A stretch of 64,000 nt of DNA from Flavobacterium orientale. GTDB taxonomy: Bacteria; Bacteroidota; Bacteroidia; Flavobacteriales; Flavobacteriaceae. Below the pieces are notes generated by a model that was not told the origin of the DNA, did no database searches, and saw nothing but the letters and a program-made list of their open reading frames with translations. Where the stretch lies: contig NZ_BMFG01000005.1 of the NCBI RefSeq assembly GCF_014638005.1, forward strand, positions 62,001 to 126,000, written 5' to 3'. The translations under genes and the position numbers were made by a program. Of this stretch, positions 19,915 to 29,983 are shown one piece after another. Positions within the stretch are counted from its first letter, which is position 1; each line of letters starts with the position of its first letter.

Positions 19915-22911
19915 ATGAGAAATTTTATTCACGTGTTTTTTATCTTGTTTGTAATACCAATTTTTGCACAAGACTATTTCCCAAAAAATGACGGTGTTCG
20001 TCAAAATTTCAAATCGCAAATTGCTATTACTAATGCAACTGTTTATGTTTCGCCAACTCAAAAAGTGGAAAAAGCAACTATTTTGCTGGAAGGTGATCGT
20101 ATTTTAGACATTGGCACCAACATCACTATCCCTAAAAATGTAACCGTTATTGATGCTTCAGGAAAAACCATCTATCCGTCATTTATTGATTTGTATAGTG
20201 AATTTGGTATTTCGAAAGCTCCGGCTACACCACGTGGCGGAGGAATGAACACACCCTCTTACGAACCTTCCCGACAAGGTTATTATTGGAATGACCATAT
20301 CAAACCCGAATACCAAGCCTTTGAAAACGTTACTTACGATGCCAAATCAGCTGCCGGACTTCGTGAAATTGGTTTTGGAACGGTTGTAAGTCACAATAGC
20401 GATGGCATCATTGCCGGAACGGGTTTACTTTGGACGTTAAACGACGCGAATAATAATGCAACGCGTATTTTAAATCAAAAAGTATCGCAACATTTTACCT
20501 TCAGACGTAGTAGAAATTCCCGTCAGGCGTATCCATCATCTTTGATGGGCAGTATGGCGTTACTTCGTCAGGTCTATCACGATGCAGAATGGTATGAAAA
20601 AGGGAATTCAAAAACTGTTGATTTGTCTTTGGATGCTTTCAATCAAAATAAAAAATTGCTCCAAATTTTTAATGCAGGCGATAAACTGAATGCCTTGCGA
20701 GCAGCAACAATTGGTAAAGAATTTGGCGTCAACTACCTCATCAAAGGAAGTGGAAACGAATTTGAACGTATTGAAGAAATTAAAAAAACAGGAGCCACTT
20801 ATATTATTCCATTAGAATTTCCGGAAGCTTATGATGTTTCCAACTCTTTTTTGGCCTATCAAGTGAGTTTAACCGATATGAAATTTTGGAACCAAGCTCC
20901 GTTCAATCTAAAAATACTGGCAGAAAACAATATCAATTTTATTTTAACGGCTTCCGATTTAAAAAATCAAAAAGAATTTTTAACGCAATTGCGAAAAGCT
21001 GTGGCTTATGGATTGCCGAAAGAAAAAGCGTTGGCTGCATTAACCACAATTCCTGCACAATTATTGAATCAATCCGCTAATTTAGGAAGTTTAAAGAAAG
21101 GAAGCTTAGCCAATTTCATTATAACCTCCGGTGATTTATTTGAATCGAAAACCATTCTTCACGAAAATTGGGTACAAGGCAACCGAACCATCCTGTCAAA
21201 ATTTGATGGATTGGATAGCAGAGGAACCTATGACTTAGTGGTCAATCAAATAAACTATGAATTAAAAATTGAAGGGGAAGCGTCAAAACCTGAAGCCAAA
21301 ATAACGAAAGACAGTATTTCGTTTGATACCAAAACACAATTCAATGACCCTTGGATTAATTTGTTGGTAAAAAGCAAAGACTCCACGGCAAAAGGTTACA
21401 TGCGATTAAACGGTGTTTTTGATAATGCCGCTTTCAAAGGAACCGCAACTTTAGAAGATGGTAGGGTAATCCCTTGGACAGCTCAATTAAAAGAACCCAA
21501 TAAGGTAAAAGAAAAACCGACAGAAGAAATTGTGGTTCCTGAAATGGTACCTATCGCCTATCCTAATGTGGCCTTTGGTAACAAAGAAAAACCAAAACAA
21601 GAAACCCTTTTATTTAAAAATGCAACGGTTTGGACCGGTGAATCGGAAGGGATTTTAAAAGAAACCGATGTTTTAATTCAAAACGGTAAAATCATCCGAA
21701 TTGGAAAAAACATTAGCGGTGCAAATGCCAAAACCATTGATGCAACCGGAAAACACTTAACGGCGGGTATTATTGACGAACATTCACACATTGCCATTTC
21801 AAGTGGCGTAAACGAAGGCGGTCAAAATTCATCTGCTGAAGTAACCATTGAAGATGTAATCAACTCCGAAGACATCAACATTTATAGAAATTTATCAGGC
21901 GGTGTGACCTCCGCTAATTTATTACACGGTTCTGCGAATCCAATTGGAGGAAGAGCTGCTTTTATCAAACTAAAATGGGGCTATTCACCGGAAGAAATGT
22001 TAGTGAAAGAGGCTCCAAAATACATCAAATTTGCTTTGGGAGAAAATGTAAAACAATCCAATTGGGGAACTGGAGGCTCGCGTTTTCCGCAATCAAGAAT
22101 GGGCGTTGAACAAGTCTATGAAGATTATTTTACCCAAGCTTTAGCGTATGAAAAAGAATGGAAAACCTATAACGCTTCCAAAAGCAAAACCAAAATAAAA
22201 CCAAGATATGATATTGAAATGGAAGTTTTGGTTGAGATTTTAAACAAAAAAAGGTTTATTACCTGCCATTCTTATGTGCAATCTGAGATTAACATGTTGA
22301 TGAAATTGGCCGACAGGTACCAATTTAAAATTCAAACCTTTACTCACATTTTAGAAGGCTATAAAGTGGCCGATAAAATGGCGGCTCATGGCGTTGGAGG
22401 TTCCACTTTTTCTGATTGGTGGGGATATAAATTCGAAGTAAAAGATGCTATTCCACACAATGCTGCCTTGATGCAAGGCGAAGGTGTTTTGGTTTCTATA
22501 AATTCTGACGATGCTGAAATGTCACGTAGGTTGAATCAAGAAGCGGCAAAAACTGTGAAATACGGGAATGTTTCTGAAGAAGAAGCTTGGAATTTTGTCA
22601 CTTTAAATCCGGCACGATTACTTCAGGTTGACAACCGATTGGGAAGCATAAAAGTAGGCAAAGATGCCGATGTGGTGCTATGGTCCGAAAGTCCGCTTTC
22701 CATTTATGCCAAAGTGGAAAAAACAATTATTGACGGCATTGTCTTTTATGATTTAGAACAATCAGAAGCGATCATTGAAAACATTCAAAAAGAGCGTAAC
22801 TTGATGATCAATCAGTTGCTTGACGCTAAAAACAAAGGCAGTAAAACGCAAACCCCAAAACGAAGAGAAGTGAAACATTACCATTGTGACACGCTACTTG
22901 AAGAATTTTAA
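19915..22911 (+). CDS. Exported amidohydrolase with two tandem metal-dependent hydrolase domains
   Basis: A ~998-residue exported protein. The signal peptide MRNFIHVFFILFVIPIFAQ favours the ATG at 19915; an ATG nine codons upstream is possible. Two amidohydrolase units follow: the first (about residues 30-460) has ATVYVSPTQKVEKATILLEGDRI and GKTIYPSFIDLYSEFG but lacks a clear HxH; the second (about 560-960) has GKHLTAGIIDEHSHIA, with the HxH metal motif, and a late DDAEMSRRLNQEAA segment with NPARLLQVDNRLGSIKVGKDAD. The degenerate first domain may be structural. It is 11 bases upstream of a second, related exported gene. The substrate is not predictable. Confidence 0.88.
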   Translation: MRNFIHVFFILFVIPIFAQDYFPKNDGVRQNFKSQIAITNATVYVSPTQKVEKATILLEGDRILDIGTNITIPKNVTVIDASGKTIYPSFIDLYSEFGISKAPATPRGGGMNTPSYEPSRQGYYWNDHIKPEYQAFENVTYDAKSAAGLREIGFGTVVSHNSDGIIAGTGLLWTLNDANNNATRILNQKVSQHFTFRRSRNSRQAYPSSLMGSMALLRQVYHDAEWYEKGNSKTVDLSLDAFNQNKKLLQIFNAGDKLNALRAATIGKEFGVNYLIKGSGNEFERIEEIKKTGATYIIPLEFPEAYDVSNSFLAYQVSLTDMKFWNQAPFNLKILAENNINFILTASDLKNQKEFLTQLRKAVAYGLPKEKALAALTTIPAQLLNQSANLGSLKKGSLANFIITSGDLFESKTILHENWVQGNRTILSKFDGLDSRGTYDLVVNQINYELKIEGEASKPEAKITKDSISFDTKTQFNDPWINLLVKSKDSTAKGYMRLNGVFDNAAFKGTATLEDGRVIPWTAQLKEPNKVKEKPTEEIVVPEMVPIAYPNVAFGNKEKPKQETLLFKNATVWTGESEGILKETDVLIQNGKIIRIGKNISGANAKTIDATGKHLTAGIIDEHSHIAISSGVNEGGQNSSAEVTIEDVINSEDINIYRNLSGGVTSANLLHGSANPIGGRAAFIKLKWGYSPEEMLVKEAPKYIKFALGENVKQSNWGTGGSRFPQSRMGVEQVYEDYFTQALAYEKEWKTYNASKSKTKIKPRYDIEMEVLVEILNKKRFITCHSYVQSEINMLMKLADRYQFKIQTFTHILEGYKVADKMAAHGVGGSTFSDWWGYKFEVKDAIPHNAALMQGEGVLVSINSDDAEMSRRLNQEAAKTVKYGNVSEEEAWNFVTLNPARLLQVDNRLGSIKVGKDADVVLWSESPLSIYAKVEKTIIDGIVFYDLEQSEAIIENIQKERNLMINQLLDAKNKGSKTQTPKRREVKHYHCDTLLEEF

Positions 22912-22922
22912 TTTTTATACTC

Positions 22923-24224
22923 ATGAAAAAATACACACTATATATCTCGTTAGTATTGGTTTCGCTTAGTTGGGGACAACAAACTCCGGCCGCAAAACAG
23001 AACCAATCCATTTTAATTATTGGCGGTACGGCTCATATTGGAAATGGAACCACTCAAGAACACAGCATGATTTCCATTATTGACGGAAAAATTCAATATG
23101 TTGTTGATGGCAGGTTAGCCAAACCGGCCAAACATGATGTTGTAATTACAGTCAATGAAAATCACCATATTTATCCGGGTTTTATTGCTCCTAATTCAAC
23201 TTTAGGATTGGTAGAAATTGATGCTGTAAAAGCAAGTGATGATGTGAGAGAAATGGGCGAAATGAATCCGCACATTCGAAGCATCATTGCATATAATGCA
23301 GAATCATTAATCACGGAAACCACACGTCCGAATGGCGTTTTGTTAGCTCAAATCACACCTCGTGGCGGACGAATTTCCGGAACTTCTTCTGTGGTGCAAT
23401 TGGACGCCTGGAATTGGGAAGATGCTGTCGTAAAAGCCGACGAAGGGATTCATTTAAATTGGCCACGAAGTTATGTCAGAACCGGATGGTGGGCTGAACC
23501 GGGTGGCATTGAAGCCAATAAAGAGTATGAAAATCAAATAAAAGCGATTCAAGACTTCTTTTCGCTTTCCTCCAATTATTTGAGTGGTGATAGAAAAAAT
23601 AAAGATATTTCACTGGAAGCGATGAACGGTTTGCAAGCCGGAACAAAAAAACTGTATGTTCACGCTGATGGCGAAAAAGAAATACGCGATGCTCTTTTAT
23701 TTAAACAAAAAAACAAAATCGCTAAAATGGTGATTGTGGGTGGGTATTATGCTTTTAAAGTGGCAGATGATTTAAAACAAAATCAAGTAAGCGTTTTATT
23801 AAAACGTGTTCATGATTTGCCGCTACTGGAAGATGAAGATGTTAATTTACCTTATAAAAATGCTGCTTTATTGGTCAAAAAAGGGGTTTTAACAGCTCTT
23901 CAAAACCAAGGTGACATGGAACGCATGCAAACCAGAAACTTGCCTTTTTATGCAGGAACTTGTGCGGCTTGGGGTTTAACCAAAGAAGAAGCGTTACAAT
24001 TAATCACTTCAAATGCGGCAGAAATACTGGGAATTTCAGAAAATTACGGAACTTTAGAACATAACAAAAGTGCCACACTTTTTATTTCAGAAGGTGATGC
24101 TTTAGACATGAAAACCAACAAAGTAACGCATGCTTTTATTGACGGCAGAGGGATCAGTTTAGACAGTCGTCAAGATGAATTGTATGAGCGTTATAAAGGC
24201 AAATTTGAACAACAGAAGAAATAA
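22923..24224 (+). CDS. Exported amidohydrolase-like protein
   Basis: A 433-residue protein with signal peptide (MKKYTLYISLVLVSLSWGQQ) and the beta-sandwich/TIM-barrel edges of the amidohydrolase family: IDGKIQYVVDGRLAK and HHIYPGFIAPNSTLGLVEIDAVKASDD at the start, and NAAEILGISENYGTLEHNKSATLFI at the end. An HxH metal motif is not obvious after PGFIAPN, so the protein resembles the degenerate first half of its neighbour. It follows that gene by 11 bases in the same direction, and the two proteins probably act together in the envelope. Catalytic competence is doubtful. Confidence 0.85.
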   Translation: MKKYTLYISLVLVSLSWGQQTPAAKQNQSILIIGGTAHIGNGTTQEHSMISIIDGKIQYVVDGRLAKPAKHDVVITVNENHHIYPGFIAPNSTLGLVEIDAVKASDDVREMGEMNPHIRSIIAYNAESLITETTRPNGVLLAQITPRGGRISGTSSVVQLDAWNWEDAVVKADEGIHLNWPRSYVRTGWWAEPGGIEANKEYENQIKAIQDFFSLSSNYLSGDRKNKDISLEAMNGLQAGTKKLYVHADGEKEIRDALLFKQKNKIAKMVIVGGYYAFKVADDLKQNQVSVLLKRVHDLPLLEDEDVNLPYKNAALLVKKGVLTALQNQGDMERMQTRNLPFYAGTCAAWGLTKEEALQLITSNAAEILGISENYGTLEHNKSATLFISEGDALDMKTNKVTHAFIDGRGISLDSRQDELYERYKGKFEQQKK

Positions 24225-24302
24225 AACACCATAGTTCATTAAAATTAAAACTGATAGGTAACCGGAAATTGATTTAGAAATGATTTTATAGTTATGGCAA
24301 CA

Positions 24303-25046
24303 CTACATTTTTTGCGTATAATAATTATAATCTTTTAAAAGCGTTCGAATAAAATCGGTGTCATTTCCTGACGTATTTTTAATTCCGGTTACCTCTTCTA
24401 TTTTGGTTCGCAATCTAATCAAAGTTGCATAATCTCTTATGGCAACAGCCGTATTGAAAGTTTCTTTAATAATTCGGGCATCGTTGTCATTTAGTTTAAT
24501 CACTAAAGGATAAGTAGGCACATAAGCCTCATCAATTTCTTCTAAAATAGTATGATTGATTGATATGTTGTTTTTCAAACTTATTACGGCCGTACCCGCT
24601 GTGATATCACCTAAACGCTGCGTTTTTTTGCTTATAATCATAGTAATTAATCCTATTATACCACTACTAATATTTACATCTACAAGTCTAAAAATCCAGC
24701 GAATAATATAATCGCCAAACGATGCTTGATAGCCATCAATCTTAACTACTTTGGTTTTCATCAATCGTTTTCCAATAGTTTGACCTTCAAAAAGACTCTC
24801 CAGAACTAAGGAATAAAAAATTATAGGGGAATAAACTAAAACATAAATAGCCGCTTGTGACCAATAATCCATCGCTGCCATTTTTTCATTGATTCGCAAC
24901 CAATAAAAAAAGATGCCGAAGACACTAATAGCATAGGCTATTTTAACCAGCAAATCAAGCATATAGCCAAACATTCTATCGGCTACAGTAGCCGCAGTAA
25001 AATTAATTGTCACATTTTGTGTTGTGGTTATCGATAATTCTGACAT
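24303..25046 (-). CDS. RDD family membrane protein
   Basis: A 247-residue inner-membrane protein. The RDD motif segment is AATVADRMFGYMLDLLVKIAYA near the N-terminus, with a further conserved GQTIGKRLMKTKVVK and a IIRWIFRLVDV stretch; three to four membrane helices lie at about residues 30-50, 65-90 and 130-150. The cytoplasmic C-terminal part is helical. It is divergent, 20 bases from the SpoIIM gene, and RDD genes typically accompany SpoIIM, MoxR and DUF58 genes in Bacteroidota. Probable role: membrane component of that system or ion/proton transport; unproven. Confidence 0.9.
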   Translation of the reverse strand: MSELSITTTQNVTINFTAATVADRMFGYMLDLLVKIAYAISVFGIFFYWLRINEKMAAMDYWSQAAIYVLVYSPIIFYSLVLESLFEGQTIGKRLMKTKVVKIDGYQASFGDYIIRWIFRLVDVNISSGIIGLITMIISKKTQRLGDITAGTAVISLKNNISINHTILEEIDEAYVPTYPLVIKLNDNDARIIKETFNTAVAIRDYATLIRLRTKIEEVTGIKNTSGNDTDFIRTLLKDYNYYTQKM

Positions 25047-25066
25047 ATTTTATATTTTAGCAAACC

Positions 25067-26044
25067 ATGAGAGAAGTTGCATTCATAAAGCAAAATAAAG
25101 AAAAATGGCTCGAATTTGAGCAAGCTATTTTTGGTAAAGCTAAAAAAAATCCTGATGAAATGGCTAGTTTATATATCCATTTAGTCAACGATTTATCGTA
25201 TGCACAAACCTACTACCCTAAAAGCAAGACAGTTGTCTACTTAAATTATTTGGCTTCGCAAATTTACCAGAAGATATACAAGACGAAAAGAACGGAACAA
25301 AACAGATTAATTTACTTCTTTTCTACAGAAGTTCCCTTGATTGTTTACCAATACCGTCGTTATTTGGTCTATGCTTTTGTTCTCTTTTTTGCTTGTACTG
25401 CCATTGGGGTTTTATCTGCAAAATATGATACCGATTTTGTGCGATTGATTTTAGGCGATCATTACGTAAACATGACGTTAGAAAATATTAAAGAAGGTAA
25501 TCCGGTAGCCGTTTACAAATCAGGAAGCAACTGGGGTGGTTTTATTGCGATAACTATGAATAACCTCTACGTAGGTTTGCGGTGTTTTCTATACGGTATA
25601 TTTGGTGGTATTGGCACGTTTTGGATCATGCTGCAAAATTGTATTATGTTGGGTGCTTTTCAATATATGTTTTATCAAGAAGGTGTTTTTTGGGAAAGTG
25701 TTCGCGGTATTTGGATTCACGGTTCAATGGAGATTTTTGCCATTGTTATCGAAACAGCAGCGGGATTTATTTTAGGGGCTTCTATTCTGTTTCCTAAAAC
25801 CTATTCTCGATTTGTTTCGTTTAAAATGGGTTTTAAAAACGGATTAAAAATATTCTTAAGTACCATGCCATTCACAATTGCAGCAGGATTCTTAGAAGGT
25901 TTCATCACACGCTATTCGTTAGAAATGCCAAATTGGTTAAATGTCTTCATCATCCTTTCAACGCTCGCGATGATTTCTTTTTACTTTTTAGTTTTTCCAT
26001 TTATAGTGAATGCCAAATTTAATAACCAACTACAAAAAACGTAA
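25067..26044 (+). CDS. Stage II sporulation protein M (SpoIIM) family membrane protein
   Basis: Five to six predicted membrane helices after a ~100-residue cytoplasmic N-terminus (MREVAFIKQNKEKWLEFEQ). The SpoIIM-domain signature is recognised in ITMNNLYVGLRCFLYGIFGGIGTFWIMLQN and WIHGSMEIFAIVIETAAGFILG. It is 325 residues. The organism is not a spore-former; homologues in Bacteroidota lie in the MoxR/DUF58 cluster, as here. It leads a tight run of six genes in which adjacent starts and stops overlap or nearly touch. It is presumed to be a membrane-remodelling or transport partner of that cluster. Confidence 0.9.
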   Translation: MREVAFIKQNKEKWLEFEQAIFGKAKKNPDEMASLYIHLVNDLSYAQTYYPKSKTVVYLNYLASQIYQKIYKTKRTEQNRLIYFFSTEVPLIVYQYRRYLVYAFVLFFACTAIGVLSAKYDTDFVRLILGDHYVNMTLENIKEGNPVAVYKSGSNWGGFIAITMNNLYVGLRCFLYGIFGGIGTFWIMLQNCIMLGAFQYMFYQEGVFWESVRGIWIHGSMEIFAIVIETAAGFILGASILFPKTYSRFVSFKMGFKNGLKIFLSTMPFTIAAGFLEGFITRYSLEMPNWLNVFIILSTLAMISFYFLVFPFIVNAKFNNQLQKT

Positions 26045-26047
26045 GCT

Positions 26048-26998
26048 ATGTTTCAACTATTTAAAACCCGAAATTTCAGCGATTACATTTCAGATACTTT
26101 TTCCTTTTTTAAAGTAACCGGTAGACATTATTTTTCAAATTATTTCATCATTAATGGTGGATTCCTATTACTGCTTTCGGTGCTTTTTTACTTAGCTTTT
26201 AAAGTTTATTTTGAACTTATTTTTTCAGCTATTGCTCCTGCTAATCAAGATTTTGGAATAATCGAAAGTTATTTTACAGACAACTTAGGATTAATTATAG
26301 GTCTGATTATCATTTCCGTTATTTTAATCATTTTTGTTTCTATTATAAATTTCACCTACCCAATTATCTACTTAAATTTATACCACAAAAACAAAGGTGA
26401 TTCGTTTACAACTGCAACGATTATCCAAGAATTGAAAAATAACTTTGGAAAAATTCTGCTTTACATTTTCAAATTATTTTTAATTTCTATTCCGTTAATT
26501 TTACTACTCGGACTTGTAATGTTTGTATTGACGATAATCATTATTGGAATTCCTTTAATTTTGATTATTGTTCCGGCCTACTTAGCTTGGATGAATATAA
26601 GTTTATATGTTTATCTAAATTCTGATAGCGGATTTTTAAATGCTCTTGGTAAAGGATTTACTATAATAAAAAACAAATTTTGGCCCATAGTTGGTGCTAG
26701 TTTAGTGATGCTCGTCATCATACAAGTAATATTGACAGTTTTAACAATGATACCTTATGTTTTCGGAGTGGCATCCATTTTTACTTCTGCTCAAAACTCC
26801 GGTTTTGATGATAACAACCCTTTTTCGTTTATGTCAATTATTTTGTCTATCGTTTTTGTTGCATCAGTAATTTTAAATTATGTATTAAACAACATTCAAT
26901 TGATAAATAGTGGTATCATTTATTACAGTTCCTGTGAAGAAGAGGAAAACAACCAACCAAAAAATGCTATCGAAATGATTGGAAGTGATCATGAATAA
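26048..26998 (+). CDS. Multi-pass membrane protein of the SpoIIM-MoxR cluster
   Basis: A 316-residue protein with about six hydrophobic helices (for example IINGGFLLLLSVLFYLAF, LGLIIGLIIISVILIIFV and LVMLVIIQVILTVLTMI). N-terminal MFQLFKTRNFSDYISDTFSFFK is probably a cytoplasmic amphipathic segment. No catalytic motif is visible. The length and helix spacing resemble the glycerophosphodiester phosphodiesterase membrane-domain-like proteins, but I would not assert it. It begins 3 bases after SpoIIM and overlaps the following DUF4129 gene by 8 bases, indicating one operon. Confidence 0.8.
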   Translation: MFQLFKTRNFSDYISDTFSFFKVTGRHYFSNYFIINGGFLLLLSVLFYLAFKVYFELIFSAIAPANQDFGIIESYFTDNLGLIIGLIIISVILIIFVSIINFTYPIIYLNLYHKNKGDSFTTATIIQELKNNFGKILLYIFKLFLISIPLILLLGLVMFVLTIIIIGIPLILIIVPAYLAWMNISLYVYLNSDSGFLNALGKGFTIIKNKFWPIVGASLVMLVIIQVILTVLTMIPYVFGVASIFTSAQNSGFDDNNPFSFMSIILSIVFVASVILNYVLNNIQLINSGIIYYSSCEEEENNQPKNAIEMIGSDHE

Positions 26999-27725
26999 AA
27001 TAGTCCTTCTTTTTTTATCCTTCATAACGCTAATGGGTTTTGCTCAGAATGATTCGTTGTCTATGGCTATAACTGAAAATAAAATAGACACCATCGCTAT
27101 TGAAGAGCTACAATTTGAAACAGGTTTTAAAGAAAAATACAGCGATGATGCTTTTATTTATGAAGCCAAAGCAAAAAAAGTAAATGCTTGGGATCGTTTT
27201 AAAGAATCGCTATTTGATTTTTTTGAACGAATTTTCAATTCCAGTAGCCGAGAGAACACTGAAAATGTGGTAGAAATCATTTTAAAAGTACTTGCTGCTG
27301 CTTTACTCATTTTTGTCATTTATTTAATTGTAAAAGCAATTATGAATGGCGAAGGAACCTGGGTTTTTGGAAAATCATCGGATAAAAAAGTAATCAATTA
27401 TGAAGAAATTGAAAAAAACATTCACTTAGTTGATTTTGAAAAACTGATCAAAGCGACGCTGAAAAATGGTGAAAACCGCTTGGCTATTCGCTACTATTAT
27501 TTATGGTTGCTAAAAATAATGTCGGCCAAACAATTCATTGAATGGGATGTTGAAAAAACCAATTCTGATTATTTGTATGAAATAAATAATACAGCTATCA
27601 AAAACCAATTTGAATATGTCTCCTATTTGTACAATTACATTTGGTATGGCGAATTTGAATTGGACGAAGTAACCTTTATAAAAGCCAAAAAAGCTTTTGA
27701 TAACTTAATCAATTCTTTAGGCTAA
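26991..27725 (+). CDS. DUF4129 domain-containing protein
   Basis: A ~244-residue protein with signal peptide MNKIVLLFLSFITLMGFAQ (start at 26991, four codons inside the longest frame), one transmembrane helix at about residues 90-112 (ILKVLAAALLIFVIYLIV), and a C-terminal cytoplasmic DUF4129 domain with AIRYYYLWLLKIMSAKQFIEWDVEKTN, a typical DUF4129 stretch. Overlaps both neighbours. DUF4129 proteins accompany DUF58/MoxR genes and resemble parts of transglutaminase-containing membrane proteins; the role here is undetermined. Confidence 0.9.
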   Translation: MNKIVLLFLSFITLMGFAQNDSLSMAITENKIDTIAIEELQFETGFKEKYSDDAFIYEAKAKKVNAWDRFKESLFDFFERIFNSSSRENTENVVEIILKVLAAALLIFVIYLIVKAIMNGEGTWVFGKSSDKKVINYEEIEKNIHLVDFEKLIKATLKNGENRLAIRYYYLWLLKIMSAKQFIEWDVEKTNSDYLYEINNTAIKNQFEYVSYLYNYIWYGEFELDEVTFIKAKKAFDNLINSLG

Positions 27726-28921
27726 TGAATTGCACCTTAAAAATATACATTTTCCTTTTACTCCTGATTATTGCGGGAATCATTTTAATGGATGCCAATC
27801 GACCTAAACCAATTGATTGGCGACCCACCTACAAAGTGAGTGCTAAAACGCCATTGGGACTTTATGTGCTGGATAATGAAATCGAAACGTTGTTTTCTAA
27901 AGATAAAATAGAGCGATTCAAAAACACGCCTTATGAGTTTTTTGATGGTCATTACGATTATGACACCTTGGTAAATACCTATGACATCAACGGTACGTTC
28001 CTTTCAATAACCGAAGAAAATACCATCGATGAAGAGTCTATCCTGGAACTGCTTTATTTTGTAGGTCACGGTAATCAGGCTTTTTTGAGCATGAAATATT
28101 TTTCAGAAGGATTAGCGGATTCTTTACAATTCAAAATTGAAAATCAATATTACTATAAAGATACCCTTCAAAATTACCTGACCCATCAAAAATTCAGTGC
28201 CTCAAAATACAACATGAGTGGCGGTGTTTCAGGTTTTTATTTTGGAGAAATGGATAGTTTAAAAACTACAATTTTAGGCTATCACAAAATCGGCGACAAA
28301 AGCTATCCCAATTTTATAAAAGTTGATTACAAAAAAGGCTCCTTTTTACTTCATACGCAACCTGCCGCTTTTTCAAATTTTCACTTATTAAAAGATAATC
28401 ATTCGGAATATGCTCAAAAACTTTTGTCGTATATTCCTAATCAACCTGTGTATTGGTATCAAAAAAACCTAACTGCCGATAATATATCACAATCGCCGTT
28501 GCGTTTTGTGTTTGCAAATCCGGCGTTAAAATGGGCTTGGTATTTCTTTTTATTTGGAATGATTTTGTTTATTTTGTTCAATGCCAAACGAAAGCAACGT
28601 ATTGTTCCCATCATAAAACCTTTAGAAAATACTACGGTAGATTTTACAAAAACAATTGGCAATTTGTATTTTCAAGAAGGAAATCACGGCAATCTGATTG
28701 ACAAAAAAATCATTTTCTTTTTAGAGAAAATCAGAACAGATTATATGATTGATACCTCAAAACTGGACGATGCTTTTGTGAAAAAATTGCATTTAAAATC
28801 AGGTAAAGACCTACTGGTAATTGACAAAGCCGTACGTTTGATTCACAAACATCACAGAAGGTATCAAAGTACCGAAGAAGATTTAATTGAAATTAATACT
28901 ATACTGGAAAAAATAATATAG
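27725..28921 (+). CDS. DUF4350 domain-containing protein
   Basis: A 398-residue membrane protein with an N-terminal helix (residues ~7-22, FLLLLIIAGIILM) and a second at about 275-292 (WAWYFFLFGMILFILFN). The region between is the DUF4350 extracytoplasmic part, starting RPKPIDWRPTYKVSAKTPLGLYVLDNEIETLF, typical for the family. The tail after the second helix is a helical cytoplasmic domain. The start codon overlaps the previous stop by one base. With DUF4129 upstream and MoxR 48 bases downstream, it belongs to the same complex or pathway. Confidence 0.9.
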   Translation: MNCTLKIYIFLLLLIIAGIILMDANRPKPIDWRPTYKVSAKTPLGLYVLDNEIETLFSKDKIERFKNTPYEFFDGHYDYDTLVNTYDINGTFLSITEENTIDEESILELLYFVGHGNQAFLSMKYFSEGLADSLQFKIENQYYYKDTLQNYLTHQKFSASKYNMSGGVSGFYFGEMDSLKTTILGYHKIGDKSYPNFIKVDYKKGSFLLHTQPAAFSNFHLLKDNHSEYAQKLLSYIPNQPVYWYQKNLTADNISQSPLRFVFANPALKWAWYFFLFGMILFILFNAKRKQRIVPIIKPLENTTVDFTKTIGNLYFQEGNHGNLIDKKIIFFLEKIRTDYMIDTSKLDDAFVKKLHLKSGKDLLVIDKAVRLIHKHHRRYQSTEEDLIEINTILEKII

Positions 28922-28969
28922 CACTTCTCCTTTTTTAAAGGAATGGGGCTTTAAATAAATATCAAAATT

Positions 28970-29977
28970 ATGGAAGAAAATAGCACAAATAATCCGATAG
29001 ATGAAAATGTAAATTTTGAATCGCGAATCGATTTAAAACCGTTGCAAGACAGTCTAACTGAAATTAGAAATGAATTAGGAAAAGTAATTGTGGGACAATC
29101 AAAAATGATTGATCAATTACTGGTATCTATTTTATCCAACGGACATGTTTTATTAGAAGGTGTTCCGGGTGTTGCTAAAACAATTACGGCTAAATTACTG
29201 GCTAAAACTATGAATATTGGTTTCAGCAGAATTCAATTTACGCCCGATTTAATGCCGTCTGATATTTTAGGAACTTCCATTTTTGACTTAAAGAAATCAG
29301 AATTCGAATTTAAAAAAGGACCTATTTTTTCGAATCTGATTTTAATTGACGAAATCAACCGTGCTCCCGCAAAAACACAAGCAGCTTTGTTTGAAGTAAT
29401 GGAAGAACGCCAAATTACAATGGATGGAACTACCTATCAGTTAGCAACACCGTTTTTAGTAATTGCGACTCAAAATCCTATCGAACAAGAAGGAACCTAT
29501 CGTTTGCCGGAAGCTCAATTGGACCGATTTTTATTTAAAATAAACATCGATTATCCAAATTTGACCGAAGAAATTGAAATCATCCAACGGGAACATACGT
29601 TACAGGATTCAGGTAAATTAGACCAAATCAAAACTTTTTTAACAGCCGAAGACATTAACAAATTCCAAAGTTTGGTAAAACAGATTATTGTTGAACCACA
29701 ATTGTTAGAATATATTGCCAAGTTGGTAATTAACACTAGAGAAAATGCCTTTTTATATCTGGGAGCTTCTCCCCGAGCCTCAATCGCCATTTTAAATGCT
29801 TCCAAAGGATTTGCAGCATTACGAGGTCGTGATTTTGTAACGCCCGAAGATATTAAAGATGCCGCTATTCCGGTTTTACAACACCGGGTGATTGTCACTC
29901 CCGAACGTGAAATGGAAGGGATTTCCGGTAAAGAAATCATTCGTCAAATTATTGAAACCATCGAAATTCCAAGATAA
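28970..29977 (+). CDS. MoxR family AAA+ ATPase
   Basis: A chaperone-type AAA+ ATPase of the MoxR/RavA class. Walker A GVPGVAKT is at residues 64-71; Walker B LILIDEINRAPAKTQAALFEVMEER is followed by sensor 1 ATQNP and the arginine-containing RLPEAQLDRFLF. Domain AAA_3 is followed by the AAA lid (GASPRASIAIL). It is 335 residues, as is typical. MoxR proteins act on metal insertion or complex assembly with DUF58/VWA partners; the DUF58 gene follows after 6 bases. The function in this organism is inferred from synteny only. Confidence 0.95.
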   Translation: MEENSTNNPIDENVNFESRIDLKPLQDSLTEIRNELGKVIVGQSKMIDQLLVSILSNGHVLLEGVPGVAKTITAKLLAKTMNIGFSRIQFTPDLMPSDILGTSIFDLKKSEFEFKKGPIFSNLILIDEINRAPAKTQAALFEVMEERQITMDGTTYQLATPFLVIATQNPIEQEGTYRLPEAQLDRFLFKINIDYPNLTEEIEIIQREHTLQDSGKLDQIKTFLTAEDINKFQSLVKQIIVEPQLLEYIAKLVINTRENAFLYLGASPRASIAILNASKGFAALRGRDFVTPEDIKDAAIPVLQHRVIVTPEREMEGISGKEIIRQIIETIEIPR

Positions 29978-29983
29978 GAAACT